Of a DNA stretch of 64,000 nt, positions 1-11,529 are shown one piece after another. Origin of the DNA: Nemophila menziesii. Lineage: Eukaryota; Streptophyta; Magnoliopsida; Boraginales; Hydrophyllaceae. The stretch covers positions 37,751,350 to 37,815,349 of the forward strand of contig JARWIR010000005.1 in assembly GCA_029959085.1 (NCBI GenBank), in the 5' to 3' direction. Every line of letters begins with the position of its first letter. Position 1 is the first letter of the stretch. Both the position numbers and the translations under genes were made by a program. Under the pieces are notes generated by a model. It was not told the DNA's origin. It did not search any database and saw nothing but the letters and a program-made list of their open reading frames with translations.

Positions 1-395
1 TACTTAAAAAAACTTATATAGTATCTGATCTAAACTACGAAATACAGTTAACTGTCTTTTTAAAAGTATTTTTTTTTTTAAAAAGCACTTAAAAATGTTT
101 TTACATGTTTAAAAGTATTTTAGACCCTAAAAATTATTTTTAAGAAAAACACCAAATAGATGCGCTTAAAAAAAAGATACTTAAAAATAATTCTAGATAT
201 TCAAATTATTTTTAATAATTTTTTTAAATTTAAATTTTGTTCTAAAAATATTTTTTTACACTAAAATAAACCAAACGATGCTAACTAGCCAACGCCTTCA
301 ATACAACAAGGCTTCAAACAATGATTCGTATATAACCAGCGGACCTATAAGTCTACTGATTTCATAATTGGATCAAACCACACAACTACATAACT
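1..395. other. AT-rich 5' flank of the DUF1295 gene
   Basis: Very AT-rich sequence with many short A and T runs and no coding frame. It should contain the promoter and 5' leader of the gene starting at 396, but I cannot place a TATA box or start site with confidence. Confidence 0.4.
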
Positions 396-1514
396 ATGGC
401 TAGCAATATTAGGAATGCCTTGATAGCATTTCTTGTTCCTCTTCCTTCCATACTCTTTTACCTCTCCTTCCTTAACCATTACAATAATTACTCAAATTCA
501 CTTCACTCTTTATGGTCATGGTGCTTTCATCACCCTCTTCTCTTAATTAACATCTTCTTCTTCTTCAATGTCAATTTCCTCTTTTGGGTCATTGGTCTTC
601 TTCAATCAAGCCACTGGGTAAGTTCTTTTCAATCTTACATCTACATTCTCACACAAATTTAGTTTAGCGCTGATTATTTATTTGATAAAATGCTTGTCTG
701 GCAGATTATAGATGTGTACTGGACAGTACTTCCGGTTTTCTTTACTCATTACTATGCAAGTCACCCATTTGGGCAAGGAAAGTATGATTTTTGGAGATCA
801 AGAATCGTCATAGTTTTAACTTGGATATGGAGTATTAGACTTACTCATAATTACTTTCGTCGCGAAAATTGGCAATGGGGTGAAAGAGAAGATTGGAGAT
901 TTGCAGATCTGCGTCTACAATATGGAAAAGCATGGTGGTGGGTCTCTTTCTTTGCTGTTTATGTCTCTCAACAGGTAAATTTCATTTTTCATTATCTCGT
1001 TACTTTTTTCATGTTCTAAATTTTTATAATTTTGCAGGTTTTTTTAGTAGGAATATGCATGCCTCTATATGTTATCCACTTCGAGAACAAACAATTAAAT
1101 ATCTGGGATATAGTCGCGGTAATAGTGTGCTTGTCTGGTATTATTATGGCCTATTATGCAGACACACAACTTTATGATTTCGTGACTAAAAATACCGAAC
1201 TTAAAAAGCTTGGTCAGCCAGTGATACTTACACTTGACAGAGGCTTATGGAGGTACTCTAGACACCCTAACTATGTAGGTGAGCAATTATGGTGGTGGGG
1301 ATTGGGCTTATTTGCTTGGAATTTAGGTTGTGGATGGGCTTTTATTGGTGCGTTAGTTAATAGTCTATGTTTGGCATATGTGACTGTACTTGTGGAAGAG
1401 AAGATGTTGAAACAAGAATATAGAGCTGAAGCTTATAAATTGTATCAGAAATCTACGTCAGTTTGGATACCTTGGTTTAAATTTTCAACGGGAGAAAAAG
1501 CTAAGACTAGTTGA
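396..1514 (+). CDS. DUF1295 / steroid 5-alpha-reductase-like integral membrane protein
   Basis: Three exons at 396-617, 705-974 and 1038-1514, joined by GT-AG introns in phase 0, give 322 aa. The start is the first ATG of an ORF that opens directly into a hydrophobic segment (MASNIRNALIAFLVPLP). Several membrane spans follow: about residues 8-24, 50-68, 100-116, 152-178 and 186-204. The C-terminal signature RHPNYVGE at residues 239-246 is the NADPH/sterol-reductase-type motif shared by DUF1295, steroid 5-alpha-reductase and isoprenylcysteine methyltransferase folds; the aromatic run WWWG follows it. Length fits plant DUF1295 proteins of roughly 300-340 aa. The family is known as a membrane oxidoreductase-like group with no settled plant substrate, so the reaction is not assigned. 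Likely location is the endoplasmic reticulum or another endomembrane (inference). The neighbouring dynamin gene is convergent. Confidence 0.9.
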
Positions 1515-1762
1515 ATTGATTAACTTGTGATGAGTTTAATGTGTTTGTTTACTTGTAATACTGGTAGATGCAGTTATGATCTGCATTTTATTGAGTATTT
1601 GTAACAATTTGCAATGTAAGAAAATGAAAAGGAAAAAAGAGTGATTTTCCTTTGCTATTTTTTGTTTTTACTTTTGTTCACTTTATCAAGGCTTCTGTTG
1701 TTGATGTCTGCTGATTTCTTTGATCTATAATGTTTAAATATTGAATTGGCGAAATTACACTT

Positions 1763-2062
1763 TTAATTACAATCGTCAAACTTTGGTAGTTCACTTTCCA
1801 AATAGTGAACTTGAGCATAAACTATGTCAATACAATCAGGATAATTTAACCCAACTACCAAGTTTGGGAGTGATTCTTTGAGAGGCTTCTCAATCTCGTT
1901 CTTCATGGTTGAAAAACTCACACCCATAACACACCTAGCCAATACTTTCATATTTGAACTTAATCCAAGGAAATTTTTGCTCATTTTCCCAGAATTTGAA
2001 CCCTGGTGTGATGGGTTTTTTGAGTGGCCAGTCGAGTTGGACTCTTGCAACGGAGTATTCAT
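1763..2062 (-). CDS. Unrecognised small ORF, 99 aa
   Basis: A single-exon ORF from ATG at 2062 to a stop at 1763. The protein is hydrophilic with an Asn/Ser-rich N-terminus (MNTPLQESNSTGHS) and an acidic end (LESELPKFDDCN). I see no known domain, signal peptide or membrane span. A pyrimidine-rich stretch resembling a plant 5' leader lies upstream on the minus strand (about 2065-2125), and the ORF sits between two convergent real genes. It could be a small lineage-specific gene, an exon of a larger gene or chance. Transcript evidence would decide. Confidence 0.3.
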   Translation of the reverse strand: MNTPLQESNSTGHSKNPSHQGSNSGKMSKNFLGLSSNMKVLARCVMGVSFSTMKNEIEKPLKESLPNLVVGLNYPDCIDIVYAQVHYLESELPKFDDCN

Positions 2063-2125
2063 TTATAATTCTTAACAGAGGTTGGGTTGGGGGAGAAAAA
2101 GGATAGAGAGAAGAAAAACATTGTA

Positions 2126-2965
2126 GGAAAACTATCGTAATGTTAGGTTTTCTTAATCATTTTAGTTACTTTTTTTGCAAAATGTTAAATGGTAAATTAT
2201 CAGCTAGTTAAACATTGTCAGGAGTCTTTACATATCATTAGGCCCGACTATTCAAGAGTCTCGCCCAGAACAATAGCTTGGTGCTACGGACTGTTATTCA
2301 TATCGAAGATATTCATAAGACTAACAATTTATAAAAGATAATTTACAGGATCCGAGAGTTATCACCACTGATCTAACTATACAAGGGATTCATTTCTTTT
2401 GATCTAGCAAGAAAATGATTACAAATTTCCCATTTGAGTAGAGGCAACATTAACACTTTATAGTCCTAGAGGGCAGGCAATATCCAACTCTGAGCCTCTT
2501 AGAAGATAAGAAGCATTCATAAAAATTAAGAATTCAAAATAACTAAATTGGAAAACGCATCTATCATGATGAATGGTGAACAATTACAAGACTTGACCTC
2601 AGGACTTTTGAGTGCTATGGCCTATCTAATGGAGGTTCTGTATATTTGTATTTAAATCTCAAACTCAAGTACTAAATAATCCAGGATCAACTTGGAAAGG
2701 TCTGGAAATACTGTCTATTCCTCCTCTCAAAACAACGTGATTAAAATATGTTCAATACATAATCCATCCAAACAATAATCAAAAGAAGTGAAAAACTACA
2801 GTTCACAAATTCTATCCAATAAAAAAAAAAGTCAAAATTTTCCTTTTCTTTCACATAATGTTAATCAAAGAACAAAAGAATCCATTATTTTGGACAAAGA
2901 TAATATTCATTATATAAGGGTGTGTTAAAAGTCTGAAAAAATGCAAGTCATTAACTTAAGTTAGA
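2126..2965. other. Intergenic and 3' flank of DRP1
   Basis: AT-rich sequence without a coding frame. The part nearest 2965 should hold the 3' UTR and polyadenylation site of the minus-strand dynamin gene. Nothing else is recognised. Confidence 0.4.
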
Positions 2966-5900
2966 TCATTTCCAAGCAACAGCATCAATTTCATCTCTTG
3001 CTGACTTGTACAACTCAAGCTTTTTTGCTATATGTTCTCTCTTATGCATAAGCGATGGATCCTCATTCAACATTTTCCCAAGCTGCTCCTTCTGCACATA
3101 TATATATATATAAATATTTTCTAGTAAAATTTTTTTTAATCCTTTTAATGTAAATAATATTTTTTTACCTCCCTCCTTCCGACATGTGCATAAAATTGAT
3201 TCAACAATGATCTCTTAGCCTTTAGTACTTGACAGAAAACAACAGCTTTAGGAATACTACTCTTCAAAGTATCACACACCATATTAACATATCCACTAAC
3301 ATTTGAACCTGGTAGATCAATTTTCCAATTTTATAACTCCAAATAGAAAAAAATTAATGAGTAAAAAGGAAAAAAAAAAAAGTAAGCTTACTAATTTTCT
3401 TGAGGTGCATATCTGTAAAACGATCTAAATTTTGATTTTGACTTGAAGAACGTGGATTTTTGTCTTGTTTATCTGGATTATTATCAGGTCTCTCAGATTC
3501 TTGTTGAAGTTTTCGAAAAAATTCGACCGTAAGATAAGTTGACTCCATTTCTACTAATCGTAACACAGTTTTACGACTTTCATCACGAAATTTCTCAAGC
3601 GCTTCATTTGATGCTGCTGCTATATCAGATTGAAGCGATGGGAATCTTTTTAATTCCTATAAGAAAAATTATATTAGCCCTATTTTACCAAATCCTGAAT
3701 AGACTTATTAACACACTATTTACCTCAGTTTCTGCTATGGATTTCCTAACAAGTTCCTTCAAAATAATGTGAACCTACAAAAACAAGACCGAAATATATT
3801 TATTTCGATCTAATAAATATATCGAAAAGATAAAAGAGTGGGACCGTGAAGTTACAGCATCAACAGAAGCTTCAGCGGGTCCCTTAAAATATATAAGAGA
3901 TCCATCGATTAATCTTCTATAACCTTGTTCTGGAGCAATTAAATGAGGTTGATAACCATCTGCTTCTGAAATAACCTTCTTTACATTACTAATCGAAAGA
4001 TGCCGATCCAACGGTAGTTTTTTCATAGCTGCTGGTAATTGATGATCAAACACACCATATATTCTATCTCCACCTGGCCGCCTATAAAAATCCGTAAAAA
4101 AATTAATAAATAATCAAAATTAAAAACAAATTTAATGAAAATCGATAAAGTACCCTCCGTCTAAATGCTCCTTAAATATACGATCAAACGCACGACACAT
4201 TTCCAAAATCGTGTAAAGTTGCGCCTATAATAATTCCATAACAAATAATAACAATTTATGGAATTTTTAACATGATTTTTTAATAAGTAGGTGTAAAGTT
4301 ATATTTTATTACCCCACCATCTACACCAATGGGTCGTCCTATACGATCCAACTCAGCGTTAAGTTCATCGATTGTCTTATTAATTAAGGCAACAATGCTT
4401 GGGATTTTCTGTCTGATCACTGTTTCCAAATGCTGAAAAACGAGTGATAATATAAGTATATGATTTTACGAGACAGTGATTTAAATATAAAATACCTGAG
4501 AGAGAAGCTTTGCAAGATATTCAGATCCCATTTTATGAGCTAAGTGTGAGTACTCTGGGCTAGTTTCGAAATACTCTACTTCCTTTTGTCTAGCATACAT
4601 CATGTCCACGTTTTTATTTATATCAGCTTGTGAACGATTAACTATACCAACCCATGGGTGTAAGAGTCTGTATGCTTTACCCTCAAGTACCTAAAATGTT
4701 ATATATACGAGATGGAAAATTTAAAACTAAACTGAGAAAATTCGTAATGGATTTATTTTATCTTACATCAAGGGCATTAGTTCCCTTGTCCATTAGATCA
4801 AGTTTTGTCACCACTCCAAATGTTCTCTCGCCTGAAAAATAAAATTAAGTATAAGAGAATAATCTAATAGGGAATGTTATAGTATTTCTATGATAGGAAA
4901 AAAATAGCACCACCTTTTTACTACCTGAAGGATCAACTTCTCGTGCAAGCTTTATAGCATCAGAAGTTGCTATATCTTGATTAGCAGGAGAAATAGCCAA
5001 TATTATGCAATTGGGCTACCAAAATAAACAACATTAATCAGATTAAATTAAATATTAATAAATCCGTAAGGTAAAATTAAGTAGTGTTTCTACCTTGTTA
5101 ACATATGAGCGGACCATATTTTCAATATCTTCAACAATACTCTCGGGCTGTCCCTCTGCACGGCCCAAAAACTGTCAAAGTTTGATCCTTTACTTTGTTT
5201 CTATTCTTGTTAGTTCAAATACTTTTGAAAAACAACGTTATCTATGTAATGCATTAATATAGATACCTTACTAATTTGTGTTACTAAATCTAGATAAGTA
5301 GTTCTTAAATGCTTACCTACTGCAACTTTTGTGAGTCCAGGAAGATCAATGAGAGTTAAATTTACAACTGCGATTATAAACATGCACACGAGAATCAGTA
5401 TTGCGAAGAGAAGAAATTAACAAAGATATATGAGATGTACCATTAGGAGAATATATGCTTAGATGTATTGGAATATTTGAGATTTGCTTGCTCTGTCCAG
5501 TTATGCGATCGGTTTCATCTGCAATCTCTTTACGCACAGAAGCTGTATTGACAAAAGAAAACAAATATAATATAAGTAATTGTAAAAGAAGTAGTAATTT
5601 ATAAAATATTGGCAAAATGAGATTACCAAAATCAGTGAACTTCTTCTTTGGTGCGTGGAGAAACTCAGCATACTCAGACTGCCCTTCTATTTGATGTAAT
5701 TGCAAAACCAAAGGTCTCCTCGTAACAATACCTTTATATATGCGAAAAACAATGAATCATCACTAAAAATCATCCTAAGAATATAATAATTCATAATTTG
5801 AAATCATATTTCTGAAGTATTCATATCATAGTCAACCTTCAGATCATGCAATGTGAAGAATAGCTAGTTCTTAATTCGGATATTCTACCTTTGTTTTCAC

Positions 5901-6310
5901 GATTCATTAGGGTAAATTAAGCAAACAAAGAACACGTAGATGATATACATTTGATAAATTACTAAAAATTACGAGTTACTTCGCCTAATACAAGAACAAT
6001 GAACAAAAATTACCGGATCCACGAGGCAGAAAATCTCTTCCAACAACACTTTCTAAAACGGATGATTTTCCTGAACTCTGTTTAAGAGTTACATAATATT
6101 AAATAATAAATACATTTAAGTATTAATAAAGCTAACTATAATGAAAGGAAGAGAATGAATGGGTTGATAAATGACCTGGCCTCCAACAACAGCAACAGAA
6201 GGAAGAGCTTCCCAAAGGGACATGCCTTCACCACCACCATGATCACCTAAAACAGTACAGGCTTGCTGGATTTTATTAACCAGCCCGATCAAGTTCCCCA
6301 TTGTAGCCAT
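2966..6310 (-). CDS. DRP1: Dynamin-related protein of the DRP1 class (phragmoplastin type), 622 aa
   Basis: Sixteen exons on the minus strand: 6176-6310, 6014-6077, 5627-5731, 5441-5542, 5317-5367, 5094-5155, 4925-5015, 4767-4831, 4496-4690, 4313-4432, 4154-4224, 3856-4081, 3724-3774, 3392-3656, 3169-3308, 2966-3091. All junctions are GT-AG, phases agree, and the total is 1869 nt. The GTPase domain shows the P-loop GGQSSGKS (43-50), switch threonine T70 in IVTRRP, DLPG (143-146) and TKLD (212-215). The middle region and a C-terminal GTPase effector domain (about 520-615) follow, ending DAVAWK. There is no PH or proline-rich domain, which separates DRP1 from DRP2. DRP1 proteins assemble on membranes and act in cell-plate formation and clathrin-mediated endocytosis (family knowledge). 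No active-site residue is missing. The N-terminus resembles DRP1C/DRP1E more than DRP1A, but the subclass is not certain. Confidence 0.96.
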
Positions 6311-6545
6311 CTTTTCTTATTTTGTTAATGCAAATGTCTGAAATGTGGAATGTTGAATGTGAAATGTGCAATGTGCAATGTGAGATGTGATGTGGATCTG
6401 ATCGAGCAGTAATGAGGATTTTCGAGAGAGAATTGATCAAAAATGGATAAGCGGAAGAAATTTCGTGGAAATGGAATTTAGATGAAATGGTGGTGTGTTC
6501 GTGGGTCGAGGGGAAGTTAAAACGGTTATGATTCACTTAGGTAGG
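6311..6545 (-). promoter_or_regulatory. Probable 5' leader of DRP1 with CACATT hexamer repeats
   Basis: Immediately upstream of the DRP1 start codon the minus strand carries about seven near-tandem CACATT units (about 6337-6390), diverged by one or two bases. A minus-strand ATG at 6536 opens an 86-codon frame that overlaps the main start out of frame; it would be an upstream ORF only if transcription begins above 6536, which the sequence cannot show. Confidence 0.4.
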
Positions 6546-8680
6546 GTCATACTTACTCAAGACTCGTCGGTTAAAAGGTAAATTCACGAGTTCAATAAAT
6601 AATCACCAATTCAGATTCGAAAAAAAAAAAAAACAATTCAGATAATATAATATTACCATATGTAAGCAGCACGCAAGGGGGGAGAGGGGGGTCCATGTAG
6701 TATATGTTTAAATGAATGTATCCTCCTATATTCTTTGTTAGATTTATCTACTTATTAAAAGTATAATTTTAGAAAAAAATTATTAAGATATTTCTAATTT
6801 TCTTTCATTATTATCTTTTTTAAAATTTAAGGTTAATTAAATTAAGATTAATATTTTTAACAAATATTTAAGATATAAATTGTGATATTTTAGTATTAGA
6901 GGATTAAACTATTACAATTTGTTAAACCTAATTAGACAATCTATTAGCAAATAGAATACTAAATCTTAAATTTAACATAACAACTTTCTCTTTTCTTTTG
7001 TCTCATCGTTGTGGTATATTATGGGTGTTTATAGTATAGGATGGGTGATGCATTATCGTGATTGTACAATGTTTAGAGCAATCCACCTTTTGTTCTTCTA
7101 TTCTTTTCGTTCCCTAGTCTTTTCGATGAACAGCGACATGGTTCATGCGATTAAACTTTTTTTAATTTTTTTGGTTTCAAATTTTCTTTTTTGTTTTATG
7201 GTGAGAATGTTTGCAGAAATGGTGGTTCGTGTTATGGAGTTAAATAATTTCAAAATTTGTTACTTTAAATGAAGATAACGACATATAGGATTTATCTTAC
7301 ATGTAATGACGTGGTTGTGCTCGGGTATGAATGATAAAAAATTACATTTATATCAAATATATAAGTAGATAAAATCATCTAATTGTAATCCACTAGTGTT
7401 CAAACTCTTTACCTAGAGTTGGTAAATTCCATCTTGACATATCCTTAGTTACATAAGCCCCTAGTCATGTCCAATATAATTTTTAGTAGTATTTTGACAA
7501 ACTAGTTTGCTCAATATCTAAATACAACAAGTATACATGCAACTATAACGTTGATCCCATGTCAAAGGATTACAAATATTTAAGTCCTTATAAAGACTAA
7601 CCCACTTCACAATTCAAGATAATCAACTATTAGGAATCTCTAATTTTGCTCGATTCGATAATCACATCTTTATATGCATTATTTATGCAGCTAACTCGGT
7701 GAATGAGAACTACCTTTATTTATCCAATAAATATTTGTTAGTTAAACATTAATCTATCATCACCGAGTTCCTAGCTCAATGATCTTAAAATTATGCACAA
7801 GTTTAGATTAAGTCTTATGATATTTAGTATGCAGCTTAATGAAGGATATGCTTTACTATTATGTAGATAACTAGAATAGTCATAAAGGAATGCCATAGAA
7901 TAAAAAAACGATTATTTTAATAAATCGTGTAAGGACGACTATTATCGTGCAAAGTAAAGATTTGTGCTCAATTATTTACAAGACAATCGGAATTAGGGCA
8001 TAATTCCAATCCAATGATTATTACTACGGGATGACATTATGTGAGTAGTAGTTTCCTAATTTAACTTCCAATATTTGCCTTAATATATCACAAGGCCTTA
8101 ATATACCACAACGTATTTTCTTTACAAAGTTAAAAAATGGTTTTTAAATACGGTTTTTATTCCCTATATTCCAAATTGAATGTCCATATTGACTTTTTTA
8201 GTTCAAAGCATTGATGTTTAGCTAGCTAAAATTCTTCTTGATTATGTGTATACTAGTTGATAAGGGATATCCACTAGTTTCCTAGAGAGGGGGTGTTATA
8301 CAACGTCTGATCATAAAGGGCTACCTCGTGAACTTTACATCTTTTTCCATATTATGGAGGGGTGTGGTTTATGAGAAGAAGGTAATTCATGTGTCAAATA
8401 CAAGAGTAGGTTATTCTACAAGTTTTTCTTTATCCTTGTATTTGGTAAAAGATTGTGGTGGGGATCCTTCAAGAATGCAAATGAAAGTAAGTATTATTTT
8501 ATCAGCTAAGTTGTTGATGTATAAGATACCATAGATATTAAACAAGTAAGTTTGATAGAATTCATGTTGATGGAAGCGATAATTGGATTTAATAATTCTA
8601 TAACTCCTTCATTTGTTTCGTAGAAACTTAAAAATGAAAGACTCATTTACAATTTCATGTGTTGAAATCTTAGATATTTT
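6546..8680. other. Intergenic, AT-rich, no gene recognised
   Basis: I see no supportable coding gene. It contains an A-run at about 6620, a G-rich patch at about 6676-6692 and scattered frames of 60-90 codons without domains. The stretch 7390-7700 has the look of degraded repeat sequence but cannot be assigned to a family. Confidence 0.4.
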
Positions 8681-8689
8681 TTATCAATA

Positions 8690-9740
8690 GGGTCTTGGAG
8701 ACCACTCCTAAAGACCTAAAAAGATCCAACCCCTAACTTGTTCTTATTAGAGGCCATAAATAAATAAAAATTAATAAAACAAATTAATATTAAAAGATCT
8801 AAATTCTACCCCCCATATATATACAATATAACACACAAATCTCAAAACTAACCCATACAAAAACTCAATCACAAAAAATGCTCTCACACCCTCTGATTTT
8901 GGTCGGATTTGTCTCAATAAAATGGGTGGTGGTGGTTTGAAGGCGTTAACAACGAAGGCGAGTGATGGTCGAGCTATGGTTGCAGCAAGTTCTGACAATG
9001 GCTTTGAAAATATAAGGCGACGATCTTCCATGTGAACTCAACCCCCTAGATTTCTCAAATTCGCGATACAAAGGAAGGCGGGGACGATGGTTGAACTCGA
9101 AAAGGTGGTTGACTATTTTGTGGCGGCTCAGCTATGGTGCTCTGGTGGTGTAGCATTTGGTGGTTGATAAAGTGAAACTCGTGCGAAGATGAAACTAGGT
9201 TCGTGAATAGTTTAATGGATGCACACCAACATAGACAGATATGGAGTTGTACATGGATGTGCAATGATGGGTATGATGTTTAATGTAGAACAATGTTAGG
9301 AATTAGTTTCTCGAGCTTTTTTAGGTCAACGGAGATGGTTACCAGGTGGTGGTGCTTCTAATAGAGGTCTTTAATGGAGGTAAACCAAGGTTTAAGATGC
9401 GGTTCAAAAGAGATTCAAGAGTGGTGGTGGTGGTGGTGGTGGTGGTTGAGATTAGAGATCAGATTTATCTACGTCAATGGAACTCAGATTTTTTAAAATG
9501 TCGGTGTCAATGGTCTTAGAGATTTGAAATGAAGATGACATTTGCATCAAGCAATGATGTCATCGGCCGGCCAATCGTTTCCCTTAGATACATTTTTTTA
9601 TTCTTTTTTATGGTTATTGCATATGAATCCAATTTAAATAAATCGTGTTAAATTACTTTTATGTTTAATTTTTTATGCTCAGTAAAATAATAAAAAAAAT
9701 CTAAATAACCACAAAAATGGATAATGCCCATTACACCCTA
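8690..9740. repeat. GC-richer inserted block, possibly a relative of the GC-rich non-autonomous elements
   Basis: Base composition shifts abruptly to GGT/TGG-rich codon-like sequence at about 8900-9560 inside AT-rich flanks, as in the blocks at 12.9, 17.5 and 40.5 kb. It includes a pure GGT tract at about 9421-9448. No frame carries a recognisable domain. Membership of that family is inferred from composition only; I could not align terminal repeats. Confidence 0.3.
9421..9448 (+). repeat. (GGT)n microsatellite
   Basis: About nine uninterrupted GTG/GGT triplets within the GC-rich block. Confidence 0.9.
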
Positions 9741-9918
9741 CATTTTTTATTTTATTCTCTCTCACCACCATTTTGTTTTTGTTGCCCGTAAAAGGCACCA
9801 TACTTTGAGTTTTTCTACTAATACCCTTATATTGAATGACAAACATGACACAATATTAATTTTGCTTGTAAATTAGTCTAACTGTTGTTTGATATTTGAA
9901 AAAAAATCCAATGGTGTT

Positions 9919-10660
9919 AGTTTCAAACTAAATTGTGAGAATTATCATGTAACTCAACAATGGCGTTTTAGTGTTGGATTTCTCTTATAAGTTATGAAAA
10001 TTTTCCCATAACTTAACTTTTTTTAGTTATGAGATTTTTCCCGTAACTCAACAATTGCATTTAGTGCTTGGCTTTCCATTATGAGCTATAAGTTTTTGCA
10101 TGTAACTCAACAACATTTTTTACTTAGTTTACTTATTGTTTCTCCCTTTTTTGAGTTATAGGGATTTTCCAGTAACTCAACTTTTTGAGCTGTAAGAATT
10201 TTTCCAATACTCAACAACATCTTTTACTTATTATTGTTCTTGTTTTTGTGTTATGTGCATTTTTCCATAATTCAGCTTTTTGAGCTATGAGATTTTGCAT
10301 TTAACTCAATAACTCTTTTTTGAGTTGTGGGAATTTTTTTGATAACTCAACTTTTTGAGATATGGGAATTTTCCCATAATTCAACAAGAACATTTTGACT
10401 CTTTTGAATTATTGGGTTTGTATGTAATTTTAGCATCTTTTACTTATTGTTTTCCTTCTTTTGAGTTATGAGAGTTTTCCTATGATTCAAAAGCAACATT
10501 TTAACTTTTTGAGATTTTTTTCTATAACTCAATAATATCTTTTACTTACTGTTTACTTATTGTTTTTCCCACATTGAGTTAGGAGATTTTTCTCGTAACT
10601 CAATTTTTTAGTTATGACAATTTCTCCATAACTCATCAACAACACGTTACTACTTATTGA
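9919..10660. repeat. Degenerate array of hairpin-forming units
   Basis: A palindromic motif close to GAGTTATGGGA-ATTTT-CCCATAACTC recurs about a dozen times, each unit able to fold on itself. Units are separated by variable spacers, several of which share the text TTTTACTTATTGTTT. Spacing is irregular (roughly 40-90 bp), so this is not a simple satellite. There is no coding potential. Confidence 0.75.
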
Positions 10661-10771
10661 TTTGTCTTTATAAACATTTTATTTTGTAACATAGTTAATT
10701 ATTTGTTATTAATGATCTTCTTGTGCAATTTACGGATGTATCAGATCATATTAATTAATTGATGCCAAGAA

Positions 10772-10858
10772 TATTCGAACCCAAGACCTCTTAAGGAGAG
10801 TAAAAAAGTTGTTGACGTCAACTAGATTCAAACCCATGACCTCTTAAGGAGGGTAAAA
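10772..10858 (-). repeat. Tandem 53-bp duplication containing a SINE-like B box
   Basis: Two similar segments, 10772-10806 and 10825-10858, both read GACCTCTTAAGGAG near their ends. On the minus strand each contains a box-B-like GGGTTCGAAT or GGTTTGAATC, suggesting a fragment of a tRNA-derived SINE. A 12-bp palindrome GTTGACGTCAAC lies between them. Confidence 0.45.
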
Positions 10859-11129
10859 ACTATGTCTTTTAAGGGATAACACACATGGTTGGAGGGGTCT
10901 ATCAGACATTTACCCTAACAAAAACACGTTCAGTGATTTTTTTTAACACATTTAGTTATTTTTCAAACACACTTAGAGAGTTTTTTAGTTGAATTAGATA
11001 CTTTTCGATCTGATCCACTGTTTATTTTGTTATTTGTCACTTGTGTTTTATTGAGTTTTGCTTTATTTGAGCGTATTTTAGTATTTGACCACATGTAAGT
11101 TTTCTTCCCTCCTTATTAGCAATAAAATA

Positions 11130-11529
11130 TGTCTCCAAGACTTATTGGGTCAATTTCCTAACCCATAGAGGTTCACACTATTTTACCATGATAGAGAAAA
11201 CCTTAAACAAGAAGAACATCCTTTTATATATTTTACAAAAACCACTCTTCTTGTTTTCTCTCATATGTGTATCATACACTCTCTTTGTTGGATCTCACAC
11301 AATCATGTCACACACCTCTCCCAACTCCTTGTGGGGATGAAATATGATATAAAGAAGTACAAACTAAGGATCCCCATTTATATGGGAGCTACTACTTAAT
11401 TAACAAGTATCTTAATTTCCTAATATATCATTACTTGCACCTCAAGTCAAGTAATATCTTTCTTAATCTACATGTTTGATAAATTCACTGAGTTTGGATT
11501 TCAAGCCACGGTCCAACAATTCCTCCCAG
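11130..11529 (-). mobile_element. Candidate 3' LTR with polypurine tract, minus strand
   Basis: The segment 11130-11518 begins TG and ends CA on both strands. Read on the minus strand it starts TGTTGGACCGTGG and is preceded by a purine-rich CTGGGAGGAAT (11519-11529), the arrangement of a polypurine tract followed by a 3' LTR. No matching second LTR or target duplication was found, so this is probably a fragment. Confidence 0.4.

Noticed and set aside
6276..6536. 86-codon minus-strand frame overlapping the DRP1 start
   Set aside because: It lies out of frame with DRP1 and is explained by the leader repeats; it would matter only as an upstream ORF, which depends on an unknown start site.
9919..10660. 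CRISPR-like array of repeats and spacers
   Set aside because: Eukaryotic nuclear context, units diverged and spacing irregular, no cas genes.
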